Assembly (NCBI GenBank): GCA_947044365.1
Contig: OX345636.1
Span: forward strand, 54,291,746-54,355,745
Source: Petrosia ficiformis
Lineage: Eukaryota; Porifera; Demospongiae; Haplosclerida; Petrosiidae
Length of the DNA: 64,000 bases
Reading direction: 5' to 3'
The translations under genes were made by a program, and so were the position numbers. The notes under the pieces were generated by a model. That model was not told where the DNA came from, did no database searches, and saw only the letters and a program-made list of their open reading frames with translations. Shown in pieces: positions 23,117-35,141 of the stretch. The stretch's first letter is position 1, and each line of letters starts with the position of its first letter.

Positions 23117-23392
23117 ATTTTACTTCTAGCAAAGCAGTAGCATTGCTTCATGAATGTGGATTCAATTTTAAGAGCAAGTGGAGTTTATTAGCAAACATTT
23201 TGAATGTTCCTTTGGAGAAAAAGGAAAAGATGAGAGCTGTAATACAAGAAGATGAAGCATATCAGTATGCTGTAGAAATAGCACTGGATTGGTGGATTAA
23301 AAACACATCGAAAGCATCATGGCAAGAATTAGTATCATCGGTGTACAGGTGTGGAGAAAAAGATGCTGCAGATGCAATGAGGAAAAGATTAG
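23117..23392 (+). CDS. Gene B exon 2: Death-fold domain
   Basis: A 276-base exon between a TTATAG acceptor and a GTAAAT donor, phase 1 at both ends. Residues include VALLHECGFNFKSKWSLLA, EKMRAVIQEDEA, ALDWWIKN, SWQELVSSVYRCGEKDAADA and MRKRL. The pattern W-x-x-LA, a central L-x-x-WW and SWQELV ... C-x-x-xDAA is that of a Death domain, a six-helix adaptor-binding fold at the N terminus of many sponge NLRs. It follows the 2A exon in frame. Confidence 0.75.
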
Positions 23393-23397
23393 GTAAA

Positions 23398-24390
23398 TTA
23401 TCAGAGAGTATGGTAGTATTCTGTATGTAGGGATGGAACCAAAAAAAGGGTGCCTCTTCATGTAACAGTCATTGCATTACATCATACATGTACATTCTAG
23501 GCAGTATCATTACAAGGGTTGTATGCTGTTTTGTTACAATAAATAGTGGGTGGATTGTGGTTTTGTTACTATTTATAGTAGTGAAAGTTACATGCAGAAA
23601 CAGCCGAAAAAAATCTCCACCCATACATTTCAATTGGATGTAATGAGCTGAAATCTATATTAATAATATCATAGAGATATGTCTTGTTACACACATACCT
23701 TTTGATATCTAGTTTTTTTATGACTAATAACATCTTCTAGATAGCTAAAGATTGCAGAGAACTGGCAAGTGGCAAGACTGGCAAAATCTTTATCCATGTT
23801 TTTTTTTGTTTTTTTTTTTTTAACAATGCTCCTAGCACCATTCCAGTTGCATTCATAGCAAAATTAAGAGATCCTCAAGGACTGCATAGATTTAATCTCA
23901 AATTGGAAACCATTTTCATAAGTGTATTCATTATTAATCGAGCAATGTGAAATTTAATTGCACATAAGCATTTGCACATGGAAGCTGTTTTTGAAGAGTT
24001 TACGTTGGAATCATAAGTATAGTAATAACAAATGCGTTTTTATAATAATGTGTATAATAAATTAATAATTATTAATATTGAAACTAATGAATACTAATAA
24101 TATCAGAGAGTACGGTAGTACTTTCTATGTAGGGATGGCCCGGAAAAAAAATGGCGCCCATGCATTTCAATTACAATTGGTAAGCTGAAATCTCTGCTAA
24201 TATATACAGATAAGTTAAAATATACATAAAGCTTATAATACTGAGTAATTTTATGACTAAAAATACTTTTTAGATGTCCAGAGATCTTCGTTAATGTAGA
24301 GATCCAGCGAGTAGCAAAACTGGCAAAATCTTCATATTCACTATTATTATTCATTATCATTCCTCTTTTTCATAAAAATAGATTTCTACG
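23398..24390. repeat. Two copies of a dispersed AGAGAGTA(C/T)GGTAGTA repeat
   Basis: Copies begin at about 23,398 and 24,103 with ATCAGAGAGTA.GGTAGTA, followed by CTATGTAGGGATGG, CATTTCAATT and GAGCTGAAATCT blocks and TTTTTATGACTAA. A third copy is at 27,113. The first starts at the exon 2 donor itself. Confidence 0.6.
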
Positions 24391-24626
24391 TTTCTGGAGC
24401 TATTAAAGTAGTTGTAGCACAAATAAAAATATATTTTAAGTTAAATTCAGGGGAACAAACTTCGTACTGTTCTGTTTCTTGACCTAGACAATGAATACTT
24501 TCAGCCACTACAGCAACCTACTTATGATAGGACGCCATTTTTAATAAATGACACCCATTAATTTTAAGAGAATTATTATGGAGATGGTGTTCTACAAAAC
24601 AGATAAGTTGTATAAAGTATTATACA

Positions 24627-24895
24627 TATCATCACTTCCACAAATAGCAAAATTTGTAAACCCAGATGATACTGAACTGTCCATGTACAAATCTGTACTG
24701 CATATCACCACTTCCATAAATAGCAAAATTTGTAAATCCAAGTCATACTGAACTGTCCATGTACAAATCATTAGTATAAGTGAATGTACTTCTGCACTGC
24801 ATATCATCATTTCACAGATAGCAAAATTTGTAAACCCAGGTGATACTGAAACTGTTCATGTACAAATCATTAGTATAACTGAATGTGTTAGTTGA
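24627..24895. repeat. Three-unit tandem repeat
   Basis: Units starting GCATATCA(C/T)CA and containing ATAGCAAAATTTGTAAA and ACTG(A)A(A)CTGT(C/T)CATGTACAAATC occur about 75-105 bases apart at 24,627, 24,703 and 24,797. Confidence 0.75.
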
Positions 24896-25249
24896 TCACT
24901 CTCAGATAAGTAATTTCATCACAATTGTGCCATTAATTCATTGTATACAAAAATAATAATAAAAAAATGAAAGAGTACGTAGGGATATATATTATTAATC
25001 TGAGTCATTTAAAATAGAATCGGAACAAGAATAATATAGAAACATGTTCAAAAATAAAAGAGGATGTTTTAATTGTAATGACAAATAATTATAATATTGC
25101 AGTAAATTTTGAGTACTCTCTCCTGGACACCATTCCTGCAGAAAATATCAATACTGTAAATGAAACAGAATAGTCATCACGTATTTGATCAAAAAGTTAC
25201 CTGAATTCTTTAAAAATAGAATCGAAACAAGAATAATAAAAAACATTTT

Positions 25250-25618
25250 AAAAAATGGAAGAGTATGTAGGGATATATATCAAAACCGAAAAAGCACAGG
25301 AACAAGATGGCTTTGGCAACAAAATGAAATACATGTACCACTTCCACATAACAACCCTACATAAGTATAGACAACTAAGTAAAGGCAAAACACAAAGAAG
25401 TGATACAGTATCACTTCTTTGTGTTTTGCCTTTACTTAGTTATCATACTTACACATGTATGTACGGTTGTTATGTGGAAGTGGTATTTCATTTTGTTGCC
25501 AAAGCCATCTTGTTCCTGTGCTTTTTCGGTTTTGATATATATCCCTATTTGTTGCCAAAGCAATCTTGTTCCTGTGCTTTTTCGTTTTGATATATATCCC
25601 TACATACTCTTCCATTTT
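25250..25618. repeat. Long foldback element
   Basis: A near-perfect inverted repeat centred at about 25,405 (GTGATACAGTATCAC). The left arm starts AATGGAAGAGTATGTAGGGA and the right arm ends with its complement. The right arm carries a 57-base tandem duplication of its CCAAAGC..TCTTGTTCCTGTGC part. Transcribed in the intron it would form a very long hairpin. Confidence 0.85.
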
Positions 25619-27112
25619 TTAAAATGCTTTTTTATTATTCTTGTAATATTATAAACAATGATAAGCATTTGAATGGTAAATGGTTGACACAGTGACTGAC
25701 ACTACTCCTTGTGGGACTCCAGACAATGCTGTAAGTGAAAGAGAATGATCCTCAATTCATAAATAATTGATATACACAATGAATATGGTATATATATGGT
25801 ATATATATTATACACCATTCAGAAGAAGGTATATGATATAGCCCTGTTTTGAGGCAGTCATGGACATATTAGATAATTAGTCGAGGGCATAGCCCTAGAC
25901 CAATTATCTCAAAGATGTTATATGCCCATCACCATACCTCCAAACATATTTTATACCATGGTAACACAAAAGTATGCAATTAAATGATATTTGATGCTCT
26001 GTTGTCAAGCAGAAGCCATAATACTATACTAATTAGTGTTTACTGTAAAAACTGTGAAAACACAGTTAGTGATAGTCCCTGTCTACTGGCATGTTATGGG
26101 CATATAGCACCCACAGTACATCAAAGGCTATCACGGCGATCACACACGCACCATTGTATAAATATTAATTTTGCATTGAAACATTTAACCAACAGATGGT
26201 TAAACTAACTTTTTATACATTTGAGGGAACACTCTTCATTTGCCTGGCAACATTGCTGTCGATTTGCATTAAACTTACTACCAGACTTAGATGTAGTGGA
26301 TCACGTGCAGTCTGCCTTGGAATGCCATCAGCAAGGCTATATTATATACCTCTGCTTACATCATTAACCATTAATTTTTATTGACTCAAATTAATGTGTA
26401 GGCAGCATGCAATAATCGATGTTTGGGCATTAGTCAGTACATTCTTTTTACATTCTATGTATTTATTATTAATGTTATTATTTAAACGAATGTCTGCTTA
26501 GTCCAGTGTTTAGCTATAATACTATGTATCATGTAGTGTGATTTTATAATCTTTATCATTGCAAAACTATAAGGTGTTCAGCTACTGTATTTTATATTAA
26601 TACTGACTTCCAAACAAGAATTTGTATTTTAGTTAGCTATAGTTATTGCAGTTATAGTTATTGCAGTAGGTCTGTAATTTAGTTGTATTTTATATAGTTA
26701 ATTGAAAGTCACAATCGGTACTAAAATTGTATTGACACTGACTCATTAACTAAAGGATTCCCGATATAACACAATTATGACTAACGTTAACATGCTATTT
26801 ATTTAACCCCTACTAAACTGAAGTTAAGATGTATCCTGGAATACTACCAGAGAGTGATCACAATGTTAATTTATATGAAACAAATATGCTGGTGTTACTA
26901 TGGTAATCGAAAAGTAAATTTGTGTCCTTTTCCTACATTGTTAGGACTACTGATTAAAATATAGAATGACAGGTAGCCTCACTATTTACATTGTCAGTGT
27001 CAATGGCATTCAGTGGCTAGTTTTAGTTAGTTAACCGGAACCAAATCCTTTTACTAATCCTAATATTACTTTAGTTAATTAAAATGTATGTTTGAGAAAC
27101 CAAGCAAAGTAA

Positions 27113-27420
27113 TATCAGAGAGTACAGTAGTACTCTCTATGTAGGGATGGCACGGAAACAAAATGGCTGCCCATACATTTCAATTGCAAGTGATGAGCTG
27201 AAATCTCTGCTAAAATTATAGAGACAAGTCTTAATAAACACATACCTTTTGATATCTAGTGTTTTTATGACTAACAACATCTTCTATACAGTTGGAGATC
27301 ATCTTTAAGGTAGAGAACTGGCAAGTAGCAAAACTGGCAAAATCTTCATCATATTAATATTATTATTTTCCAGACAAATCATTTTTTTGTTTGTTGAACT
27401 ATCACAATGATTCTAGCACT
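27113..27420. repeat. Third copy of dispersed AGAGAGTA repeat
   Basis: It shares AATATCAGAGAGTAC, CTATGTAGGGATGGC and GAGCTGAAATCTCTGCTAA with the copy at 24,103, and the TTTTGATATCTAGT..TTTTATGACTAA part with that at 23,398. Confidence 0.65.
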
Positions 27421-28019
27421 ACTCCAGTTGCATTCATAGTAAAATTCGGGTCTACAAATATCGAGATGATATCTTCAGATACTATGAAAGAAGAGAGTCC
27501 CACGACTACAAAGATTGGATCTCGAATTGGACGCCATTTTCATAAGTGTATTCATTATTGAGCCACGTGAAATTTAATTACACATGCGCGTTTGTATACT
27601 CAGAACATGGAAGCTGAAAAGGAGAAAGTGCTTGTTGCATTGGAATCATAAGCATAGTGATAACATTTGGGAGCAAATACATTCTTATAATAATGAATAT
27701 AATAATTATTAATATTAAAGCCATTGTATAAAATAATATTATATACTATGATAAGCATTGGAATACTGAATGGTTGACACAGTGACTGGCACTAGGACTT
27801 CAGTCAGTGTTGTAAGTGAAATGGAGAATAGACATCATCTGTAAGTGAAAGAGAATGTTAATGCATAGATAATTGATATATACAAAAGACTGACCTTTAA
27901 TGCATTTATAATTGTATGATTTCATATGATATATAACTCAATTACACCAGCATTTCTGCTATCTACAAAAAATGTTCGCATCATTCAGAAAAATAAAACG
28001 GTGAAAACAAGAATAATGA

Positions 28020-28310
28020 AAAACATTTTCAATAAAATGAAAGAAGATGTAGGGATGTTAAAACCCAAAAAGCATGTGAACAAGGTTGGGAGGCTAACAT
28101 ATAGGACCCAAAATTAACAAACTACTTCCATATAACCCTGCATGTGTACAGGTATTTGTATTTTGCTTTATAGCAGTGTAAGTACTTATGTAGGGTTATA
28201 TGGAAGTAGTTTGTTAATTTTGGGTCCTATGTTAGCCTCCCAAATTTGTTGCCATGCTTTTTGGGTTTTAACATCCCTATATCTTCTTTCATTTTAATGA
28301 AAATGTTTTT
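28020..28310. repeat. Foldback element
   Basis: Inverted arms 28,036-28,150 and 28,185-28,298 share GTAGGGATGTTAAAACCC, GAGGCTAACATA and ACAAACTACTTCCATATAAC with their complements. It resembles the element at 25,250 in layout (arms ending near a Y-rich TCTTTCATTTT). It ends about 100 bases before exon 3. Confidence 0.8.
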
Positions 28311-28408
28311 CATTATTCTTGTTATAATTGTAACAAAAAATGGTCACTATTGTTAAACTAAAATAACACTCATTGTATACACTATCATAATAGGATACTT
28401 ATCTACAG

Positions 28409-29579
28409 ATCACCCTGATTTGAATATGGATAATGTATTGCAATCCACAAGCAATGAAGGGACTGGAGAACATAATGTCGTAACACATGGCCCATCAGAT
28501 CTAAACAGTTTACTACATAAATATAGCCTCTCACAAGTTAGCATTGAAAAACCATGTGACGATGAGCTATTTGTCACTCTTTTGCCACAAATGTTAATTT
28601 TTAATGATGTTGCACCATATTTGGGACTCACTCAGCCAGAAATTGAAGAGATTCAGATCGATAAAACTACAGAAAGATCAAGAAAACTAAGCATGCTATG
28701 GAAGTGGAAGAGCAGAAATGGTAGTGATGCCACATATCTTGCTATTGTGAAAGTTTTTTTACGTATGAATGATCAAAACCTCGCTGAGATTGTACTCCAA
28801 CATATCAAAAGAAGCTTTCAACATCAACCCCAACCAACGAAGTCCTGCATATTTCCTGAAAATACAAGTAGTTATGGCAACTGGGACACAAAAAGTGCAG
28901 CTGATAGGGAGCAGATTAAAAATCTTCTGTTTAAGGAAAATGAAGAGATTCGGAAAAAATTTTCATTTCTCATCCAAAACATTGTCGATTCTTTTGAGAG
29001 TAGCAATGTAAAAGTAAAACGCTTGAAGATGTTTCTATACTCATATGGTAGTATTCCAAAACCAGCACATGTTACACTGCTTTCACACTTGGAAAGTGCT
29101 GCTGATCTTGACGATGTGTTCTTAATATTGTGCAGAGACTATATATCATGGTTTAACATACAATTACTTAAAGCCATTGTTGAGCGATTTGGAAATAGAA
29201 AAGATGAAGATGAGATGAAAATATATGAAGTTCAGCTTGTTTGTTATCTAAAGCGATCAATATTTGAAATACCATCGAAATCATTTGCTCCGGGTCATGA
29301 AAATGCAGATCTTGTTTCTTTGTTCATACTTCTACCAGATGATGTTCTTCCAACAGGAGAAGATGTTAATAATATCACACGCAACCTGTCTCAACTTTTA
29401 GGTATCTCTGATGGAATTCTTCAGTTCATTGGCTATCAGAATTGTAGTATACTGCTGATGTTTGGAATACCAGAACAGTTACTTCACATTAGCGCATCAA
29501 AAAACCTCATAGAGAAATATTTTACATTTGACATCTCAAAGAAAGGCTATACCTTTAACAGTGATCTGGCACTAGTTTT
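28409..29579 (+). CDS. Gene B exon 3: second Death-like domain plus unassigned region
   Basis: A 1.17-kb open exon from a CTACAG acceptor to a GTAAGT donor, entering in phase 1 and leaving in phase 2. Residues about 30-130 read as a second Death-fold domain (DVAPYLGLTQPEIEEIQ, LWKWKSRNG, YLAIVKVFLRMNDQNLAEIV), with the LGL-x-x-x-EIEEI helix characteristic of Death domains. The next 250 residues are helical and charged (KRLKMFLYSYGSIPKP, FLILCRDYISWFNIQLLKA, then AFVERFG-type and LSQLLGISDGILQFIGYQN). I do not recognise this part; it may be an NLR-associated linker domain. No stops or shifts. It joins exon 2 with a D codon across the splice. Confidence 0.75.
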
Positions 29580-29721
29580 GTAAGTTATCATTTAACCAAA
29601 TTTAGTACAAGCACAATTCCTCACTTAAAGAGGTTTTACTTTTGATTATAGTTAACTAACTATATAACTTGCATATAATTATATAATAATATCTATAGCA
29701 TGTACATGTATCTTCATGTAG

Positions 29722-29804
29722 GCTACCCGAAAGTATTGTTATGCATGATGTTACATTGACTTCAACAGAGCTATTAAAGAAAACAAACACATATGGAGAA
29801 AAAG
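29722..29804 (+). CDS. Gene B exon 4
   Basis: An 83-base exon with acceptor TGTAG (first base completes a Leu codon with exon 3) and donor GTATCC. It reads PESIVMHDVTLTSTELLKKT, then NTYGEK. It leaves in phase 1. It probably completes the exon 3 domain. No independent function was recognised. Confidence 0.6.
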
Positions 29805-29986
29805 GTATCCTATGATTTCTTTCTGGTATATTAATTATAAATTATTTGTGGGCGGAAAGGACACTCATAAAGTCCAAATTTATTGGTTTTGTGTACAAAC
29901 AAAGCAGCCAAAATAGTGAGCATTTAAAAGTATGTGCATGCATACGTGTGGGTGCGCACGCATGTATGTGTGCATGCATGCATATG

Positions 29987-30021
29987 TGTGGATGTGTGTG
30001 TGGATGTGTGTGTGTGTGTGT
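29987..30021. repeat. (TG)n microsatellite
   Basis: GTGTGGATGTGTGTG repeats at the 3' end of the reverse-transcriptase remnant. Confidence 0.9.
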
Positions 30022-30963
30022 GTCTTAGTCTTGCTATCAAATTCAGTTTCTTAAGCTTATTATTAAAACCATGCTCTTTTATGGGAATGGCAGGCAACCA
30101 GTTTGAAGCCCCCTTCTCTCTGGACAAATCCATTGCTCTTTGAAGTGAAGGTGACTGTCTAGATCTCATTTGAATAGCTGGGAAAGTACTTTTATCTCTT
30201 TTAATTTTTGATTTAGCATCCAGTAGCTACTCCTAAGTCTGCATAGGAATATTCCTGATTCTTTTCCAGAATAAGTTTTGAGATGGCATGTGATACCCAA
30301 ACCACCTAGTCTAGCAGGTAGTACAATTAAATCTCTCTTCACGTCATTTGGAGCATCTATACTTGTCAGCTTTGAAATTAATTTTAACCTTCTAAACCCC
30401 ATAATTAAAGTGGACGTTTTTGTTTACATCACAAAATTTAAATATTTTAAAATGTGTGGGTGGAACGTCTACATTTACAGCTTCTATAACTCTTAAATTT
30501 CATAAGATTCTTGCTTTGCTGCAGAGAAGAGTTATTAAGAAGTCCATAGATGTAAATTTTATTTTTTAGCATCAACAGGAAGACAGTAAGGCGAGTGCTT
30601 TAATGTTTAGCAGTCTGTGGGTAACGCCCACTTCTATACTCGCCTGTATAAGTTCCACATTTTAAACAAGACTGACTTTTAACTTACTACGTTTGTCAGA
30701 AGACCGGATCAATGGTAAAGAACAGACCAGCACTGCTACAGCTACGAGAAGCCATAGAAATAACAAGGTATGGTTGGATGGAGTCACATGACATTCACTT
30801 TAATTTCTGGTGTTATTTCCATCGTGTTTTGCCAATTCTGAAGATATTGCTACGAGAAGCCATACAAATAACAAGGTATGTGTGGGCGGGGTCACATGAC
30901 ATCCGCTTGAATTTTTTGTGTTATTTCCCATGTATTTGCAAGTTTTGAAGATATTCTGCAGCC

Positions 30964-32430
30964 ATGGCATTCTCAATTTTAAATTTCTCACCTATTATTA
31001 GCGGGGATAACCTTGGAGTAATTCAGTATATGCAGCAGAAACATCTCCTGAGCAGTGTCCAGTATGTACATGTACTACACCAATGGACTTCCAGACACAA
31101 AGTGATATCTCTGATGGATATGGGTGGAGATGTCCTGACACAACTTGTCGCAAATATCTTACAATTAGAGAGAATAGCTTTTTTGAAAAATCTCGCTTGA
31201 CCCTAAAGAATTGGCTGGTATTAATGTACTGGTGGGCTAGGCAGTATCCTGTTTCTGATGCTTGTGAAGAAGCACAAGTGACAGCAAAAACTGCTGTTGA
31301 TGTTTACCAGTGGTCGAGGGAAGTGTGTGTGACAACTCTGCTACAGACACCAATAATGTTAGGAGGACCCAGTAGAGTGGTTCAAATTGATGAATTCACA
31401 CACAAACCGGTAAATATTGCCAAATAACAATTATGATAATATTACTGTACTTCGAGATCAAGTGAAATACACAGACCAATGTAAGAGAAGCCACACAAGT
31501 GACCAAGTTAAATTTTTGGGCTCATTTTAACATTAATGACAAGAGAACCTATTGTTCCGTGAATTTGTACCTCTAGACCCTAGGCCCTAAGAATGTTCAC
31601 TTCATCCATTACCTCCATAGGTTTTAGGTTTATTTTTTTCAATCACAGTACCAACATGGAAGACAGGCTGCATCAGAACTATGGGTGTTTGGGATAGTGG
31701 ACACTGGCATCTCACCAGCACTAGGATATATGTGCACTGTTCCAGACAGGTCTGCAGCAACATTGCTACCCATTATCCAGCAACATGTACTCCCTGGCAC
31801 CACCATTGCATCAGATGAATGGAGAACATATCGAAATGTTCCAAACATAACAAATGTTGCAAGTCACTCGGTTAATTTTGTTGACCCTACAACAGGCACT
31901 CACTCAAAACATCAAGTCATACTGGAGTAAGGTTAAGACAAAATAGTCCAGTTTATCATAAGGTGAAGAATGTTTATTGAATGGGATATTACGTGTTATG
32001 TCACATCCATAGTACATTTCAGTCGCCATTTTCTAGCACTTACATGTAAGTACAGTTTTCATTGGAGAAATAGCCAGTTTTTAGACGAATAGTTCATCGA
32101 TATTTCTACCATATATTCTAATATTGTTTAAAGCTGTAGAAATACCGATGAACTATTGGTCCAAAAACTGGCTGCTTCTTTATTGAAAACTGTACTTAAG
32201 CGCTAGAAAATGGCGACTGAAATGTACTCTGGATGTGACGTAATTGCAATCTACGTTAATTGCATTCTTTGGCTCTTATGATAAACTGAGCTATTGATGA
32301 GAATGAAAGGATGTAGAAGAGAGCAGTTACCCTCTTATCTAGATGAGTTCATGTGGCGAGAAAGACATGGAACATCCGCTTCTACTGCATTCATCAACAT
32401 CTTAGGGTATATTGCAATACTGTACCCTGT
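30964..32430 (+). pseudogene. Merlin (ISXO2-like) transposase, disrupted
   Basis: A DDE-type transposase of the Merlin/IS1595 group, which cuts and pastes the element. The N-terminal zinc motif EQCPVCTC ... WRCPDTTC is split from the ATG at 30,964 by a frameshift near 31,047. A 239-base intron (31,410-31,648) is inferred because HKP joins YQHGRQAASELWVFGIVD in frame. The catalytic region shows VVQIDEF, WVFGIVDTG and TTIASDEWRTY, then SHSVNFVDP. The C-terminal part (IKSYWSKVK ... REQLPSYLDEFMWRERHG) is split by the short element at 31,946-32,291. It is not functional as it stands. Confidence 0.75.
31946..32291. mobile_element. Foldback MITE inside Merlin transposase
   Basis: A 346-bp element with TA on each side (31,944-31,945; 32,292-32,293). 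Long inverted arms start GTCCAGTTTATCATAAG at the left. It interrupts the transposase between WSKVK and the REQLPSYL block, so it is younger than the Merlin insertion. Confidence 0.8.
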
Positions 32431-33220
32431 TTCCCTGTCTAACTTCTTTAGATCTTGCTAACTGGACACTGCAGTGGGTGGGGTCATAAATAACACAGGC
32501 CAGGATGTAGTAGTGCTGGTCCATTCTTTACCATTGCTCCGGAAGACCTTCTAAGAAAGCCATAGATACCACAATCACACTTCGTTATCAACAAGACTGT
32601 ATTATGATGAGCATTTGAAAGTGCTGTTGTCAATGGCAACGCCCACACTTAGCGTCTTCATCAATTCCTCTGCTTATAGCTTTGGAGTCTCTTAACTTGT
32701 ATCTTCGATAATTGCACTGCCTTATAGCAAATTTAGTAGACTACCTTGTGTTAAAGTTTGTTAGAAAATTAACAAAGACATCTATAGTGTGCACGCAAAT
32801 GCGAGGTATGGTATAATTATGCAATTATGTGCTTATTGTAATGATGTTATACTAATTAATTCTGCAATAATGCGCTTATGGGGTTTAAATGGCTAATCTA
32901 ATGAACCACCCGATAGGTTGTAGGAGGTGGCTGATATCGGATATGTTTCTACAGGTATGTGTCCATGTGCTTGAGATACCATGAGTGAAAGCTGCATAAG
33001 CATGTGGTTGTGTTTCTGCGATTGAAGAGAGGAGTTTTAACTCAGTTTCCCATTGTTGAAATTTTTCACCCACAAAAGTTTTCGCAAATGATTTTGAGAC
33101 CATATCGAAGCCAAGTAATGATCTTCCTTTCGAAGTGATCTATTTTAATCTTTGAAGAACCTGTTAGCAGTGGGTAAAAATTGTTCCTTGGTTATCAACC
33201 AGGTCTTTGAGGGATTCACA

Positions 33221-33379
33221 TGGTCATTAACACTTACTGTGGTCATTAACACTTACTGTGCTAATACAAAGCTTTATGTGGACAGTACCACCCTCCTTTC
33301 CTAAGAAGGAACTACACAAGGGTGATACCGTCCACGTAAAGCTTTGTATTAGCACAGTAAGTGTTAATGACCACAGTTA
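33221..33379. repeat. Hairpin element in RT pseudogene
   Basis: Arms 33,241-33,283 and 33,330-33,372 are 43-bp inverted copies (GGTCATTAACACTTACTGTG...). The left arm's first 20 bases are also repeated in tandem at 33,221. It separates the VDASN block from the downstream RT pieces. Confidence 0.8.
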
Positions 33380-34288
33380 ACAAGGATGGACAGAGATGCC
33401 AAATGTTGGGAAGGGCTGTCTGTTCAGTACATTACTTGCATCCACTAATAATAAAGCTTCAGTCACATGCTTTTCGAAAACCTCCCTCATTGCATGTATA
33501 GCAGCTTCGACCCCAGCAATCTCACCTGCACATAACTGCCTGCTGCCTCCTGGATATCTAATCTCAAAATGAGGAGGATTGCTTTGGCAATGGTATGTGT
33601 GGCAACTTCTTCAATCCCTCAAGGCAGTGTTTCCCTCAAAGGATGATAACATGGTACTCCTGCACCTTTAATTTTAAAGTTTATGCTAAAAAACACTGTT
33701 TTATAAAATGGATTAAACATTGTTTACCGAACATCATGTACCACTGATGCACTCCCCCACCCTTAATATTTATCTTGGGGGAAACACTGCATAATTTGCA
33801 TACTTAAAAACATGTGGTTAAACATTTGGTCACTATGCAGGATGACTATATACTCTTTTTATGTTTTAAAGGATCATGTAGAACTTTTGGAATATATTTC
33901 AGGTAGAATAGCTATCTTTTAGGTCCAGTTTCTACATAAGCTACAAGCAGCTTTCTTTCTTCATTATGTGGCATCATCTTGAGATGTAATTATTCCTATA
34001 GCTACATTAAACATTTTGAAAAAATGAAAGAGAATATTCAAACCAGAAAAGCTCAAAAACAAGTTATATAAATTGATAAAATTAATTACATATCATACAT
34101 AATAAATCAAAATATTGTACACAGGGGTGTGTAAACATTGAAGTAACTGATAGATATTTTGGTCTATTTTTGCCACTCTTGTCCTGATCCCATATAAAGT
34201 ACAATTCAGTTTCAATATATCAGACATTCACTAGATGTTATTGGAGAATGTTCTGCATGCATGACGGGCACATGTACATGTACATATA

Positions 34289-34640
34289 CAGTAGAGGACA
34301 TAAAAAGTTAATGTTTCATAATCGTTCTATGATCGTTCTCTGATTCGTTCCGTTTTTACGATTAAGAATCATTTTTTACGATTATAATTGTTTTTAAAAA
34401 CGATTGAAACCGTTAAAGCAATCTTTGCGAATGCGCATTTCAACAAAAAAAAAATCACATGAACGCCAAATATGGACATCGCCGGTGACTACTTACACTT
34501 TCAAATGCTCGCCTTGCTGCTTTCTTGCAGCTAACGGAGCATGATTTTGGTATCTATGGCTTTCTTAAAAGGTCTTCTGTCTAAATATGTGAGTTAAAAG
34601 TCATTGCTGTTTAAAATGCATAAGTTATACAAGGTTGTAC
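34289..34640. repeat. Partial CAGTAG-terminus element
   Basis: It starts TA-CAGTAGAGGACATAAAAAG and contains the GCTTTCTT..GGTCTTCTGTCTAA segment of the element at 49,725, inverted. No matching right terminus was seen. It is probably a truncated copy. Confidence 0.5.
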
Positions 34641-35141
34641 TGAGGGGGGCGTTGCCTGTGGTACTACTATACTTTCAACACAGTAGATATTCCATGGACT
34701 CAATGCTATAGTATTTTTAGTTTGAGTGAAATTAACATTGTTTTAGTTCAAAAGGGTAGAAGTTATTATTTTTGTTATTCATAAGCAATATCATCATGAT
34801 GTTGGAATTATTTTCATAGCTACATTAAAGCATATTGAAAAATGATATTGAAACCATAAAAGCTCAAAAGCAAGTTATATAAATAAAAAAAATATTTGTA
34901 AATTATATAATTTATAATAGTATACACAGGGGTATAGAAACATTGAGGCATCTGCCTGACATTTTAGTCTATTTTCACCACATTTGTCCTGCGGCCATAT
35001 ACAGAACAGTTCAGTTTCAATTTACTGGACAATCACTAGATTTATTGGACAATGTCCTGCATGACTGGTAGTTTTCACACCTCTATGTATACATGTACGT
35101 CTCTAAATTATATGTTATAATTAAACTCTCAAATTCCACAG

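Larger units (their letters stand above)
23393..28408 (+). other. Gene B intron 2, repeat-filled
   Basis: A 5-kb intron. It holds three diverged copies of a dispersed repeat (see 23,398-24,390 and 27,113-27,420), a three-unit tandem repeat (24,627-24,895), two large foldback elements (25,250-25,618; 28,020-28,310) and a palindrome at 25,850-25,945 with a GAGGGC..AGCCC core resembling that at 16,017. No exon was recognised. Confidence 0.6.
30706..32540 (+). mobile_element. Merlin-type DNA transposon
   Basis: Terminal inverted repeats of about 38 bp start GGATCAATGGTAAAGAA at the left and end TTCTTTACCATTGCTCC at the right. They are flanked by a near-perfect 8-bp duplication (AGAAGACC at 30,698-30,705; GGAAGACC at 32,541-32,548), as Merlin elements produce. 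Inside the left end are two tandem copies of a roughly 110-bp subterminal unit (30,736 and 30,851, CTACGAGAAGCCATA). The homologous repeat at 50,150 shows the uninterrupted target (ACAGAAGACTATCTAAGAAAGC). It carries the transposase described separately and a later insertion at 31,946-32,291. Confidence 0.8.
30398..32885. mobile_element. Composite insertion splitting the RT pseudogene
   Basis: The ends are short inverted repeats (AACCCCATAA at the left, TTATGGGGTT at the right) next to TA on both sides. It falls exactly between two consecutive RT protein blocks. Inside, sequence related to 49,950-50,230 (GACTTTTAACTTAC, ACAGAAGACC, CCATAGATACCA, GGCAACGCCCAC) is itself interrupted by the Merlin element. 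The TIR is only about 10 bp, so the outer boundary is tentative. Confidence 0.5.
29945..33640 (-). pseudogene. Non-LTR-type reverse transcriptase pseudogene, split by insertions
   Basis: Minus-strand pieces in order. At about 33,620-33,415, the fragment LCAGEIAGVEAAIHAM, then LLLVDASNVLNRQ, a reverse-transcriptase palm block. At 33,160-32,886, GEKFQQWETELKLLSSIAET, QPHAYAAFTHGISSTW and LLQPI. At 30,402-30,170, APNDVKRDLIVLPARLGGLG. Then SREKGASNWLPAIPIKEHGF, near 30,060-30,130. The pieces are consecutive parts of one known type of invertebrate RT protein, separated by a hairpin (33,221-33,379) and the composite insertion 30,398-32,885. Stops and shifts are frequent. It ends in a TG microsatellite. 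It lies in intron 4 of gene B, antisense to it. The clade is not assigned. Confidence 0.7.
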
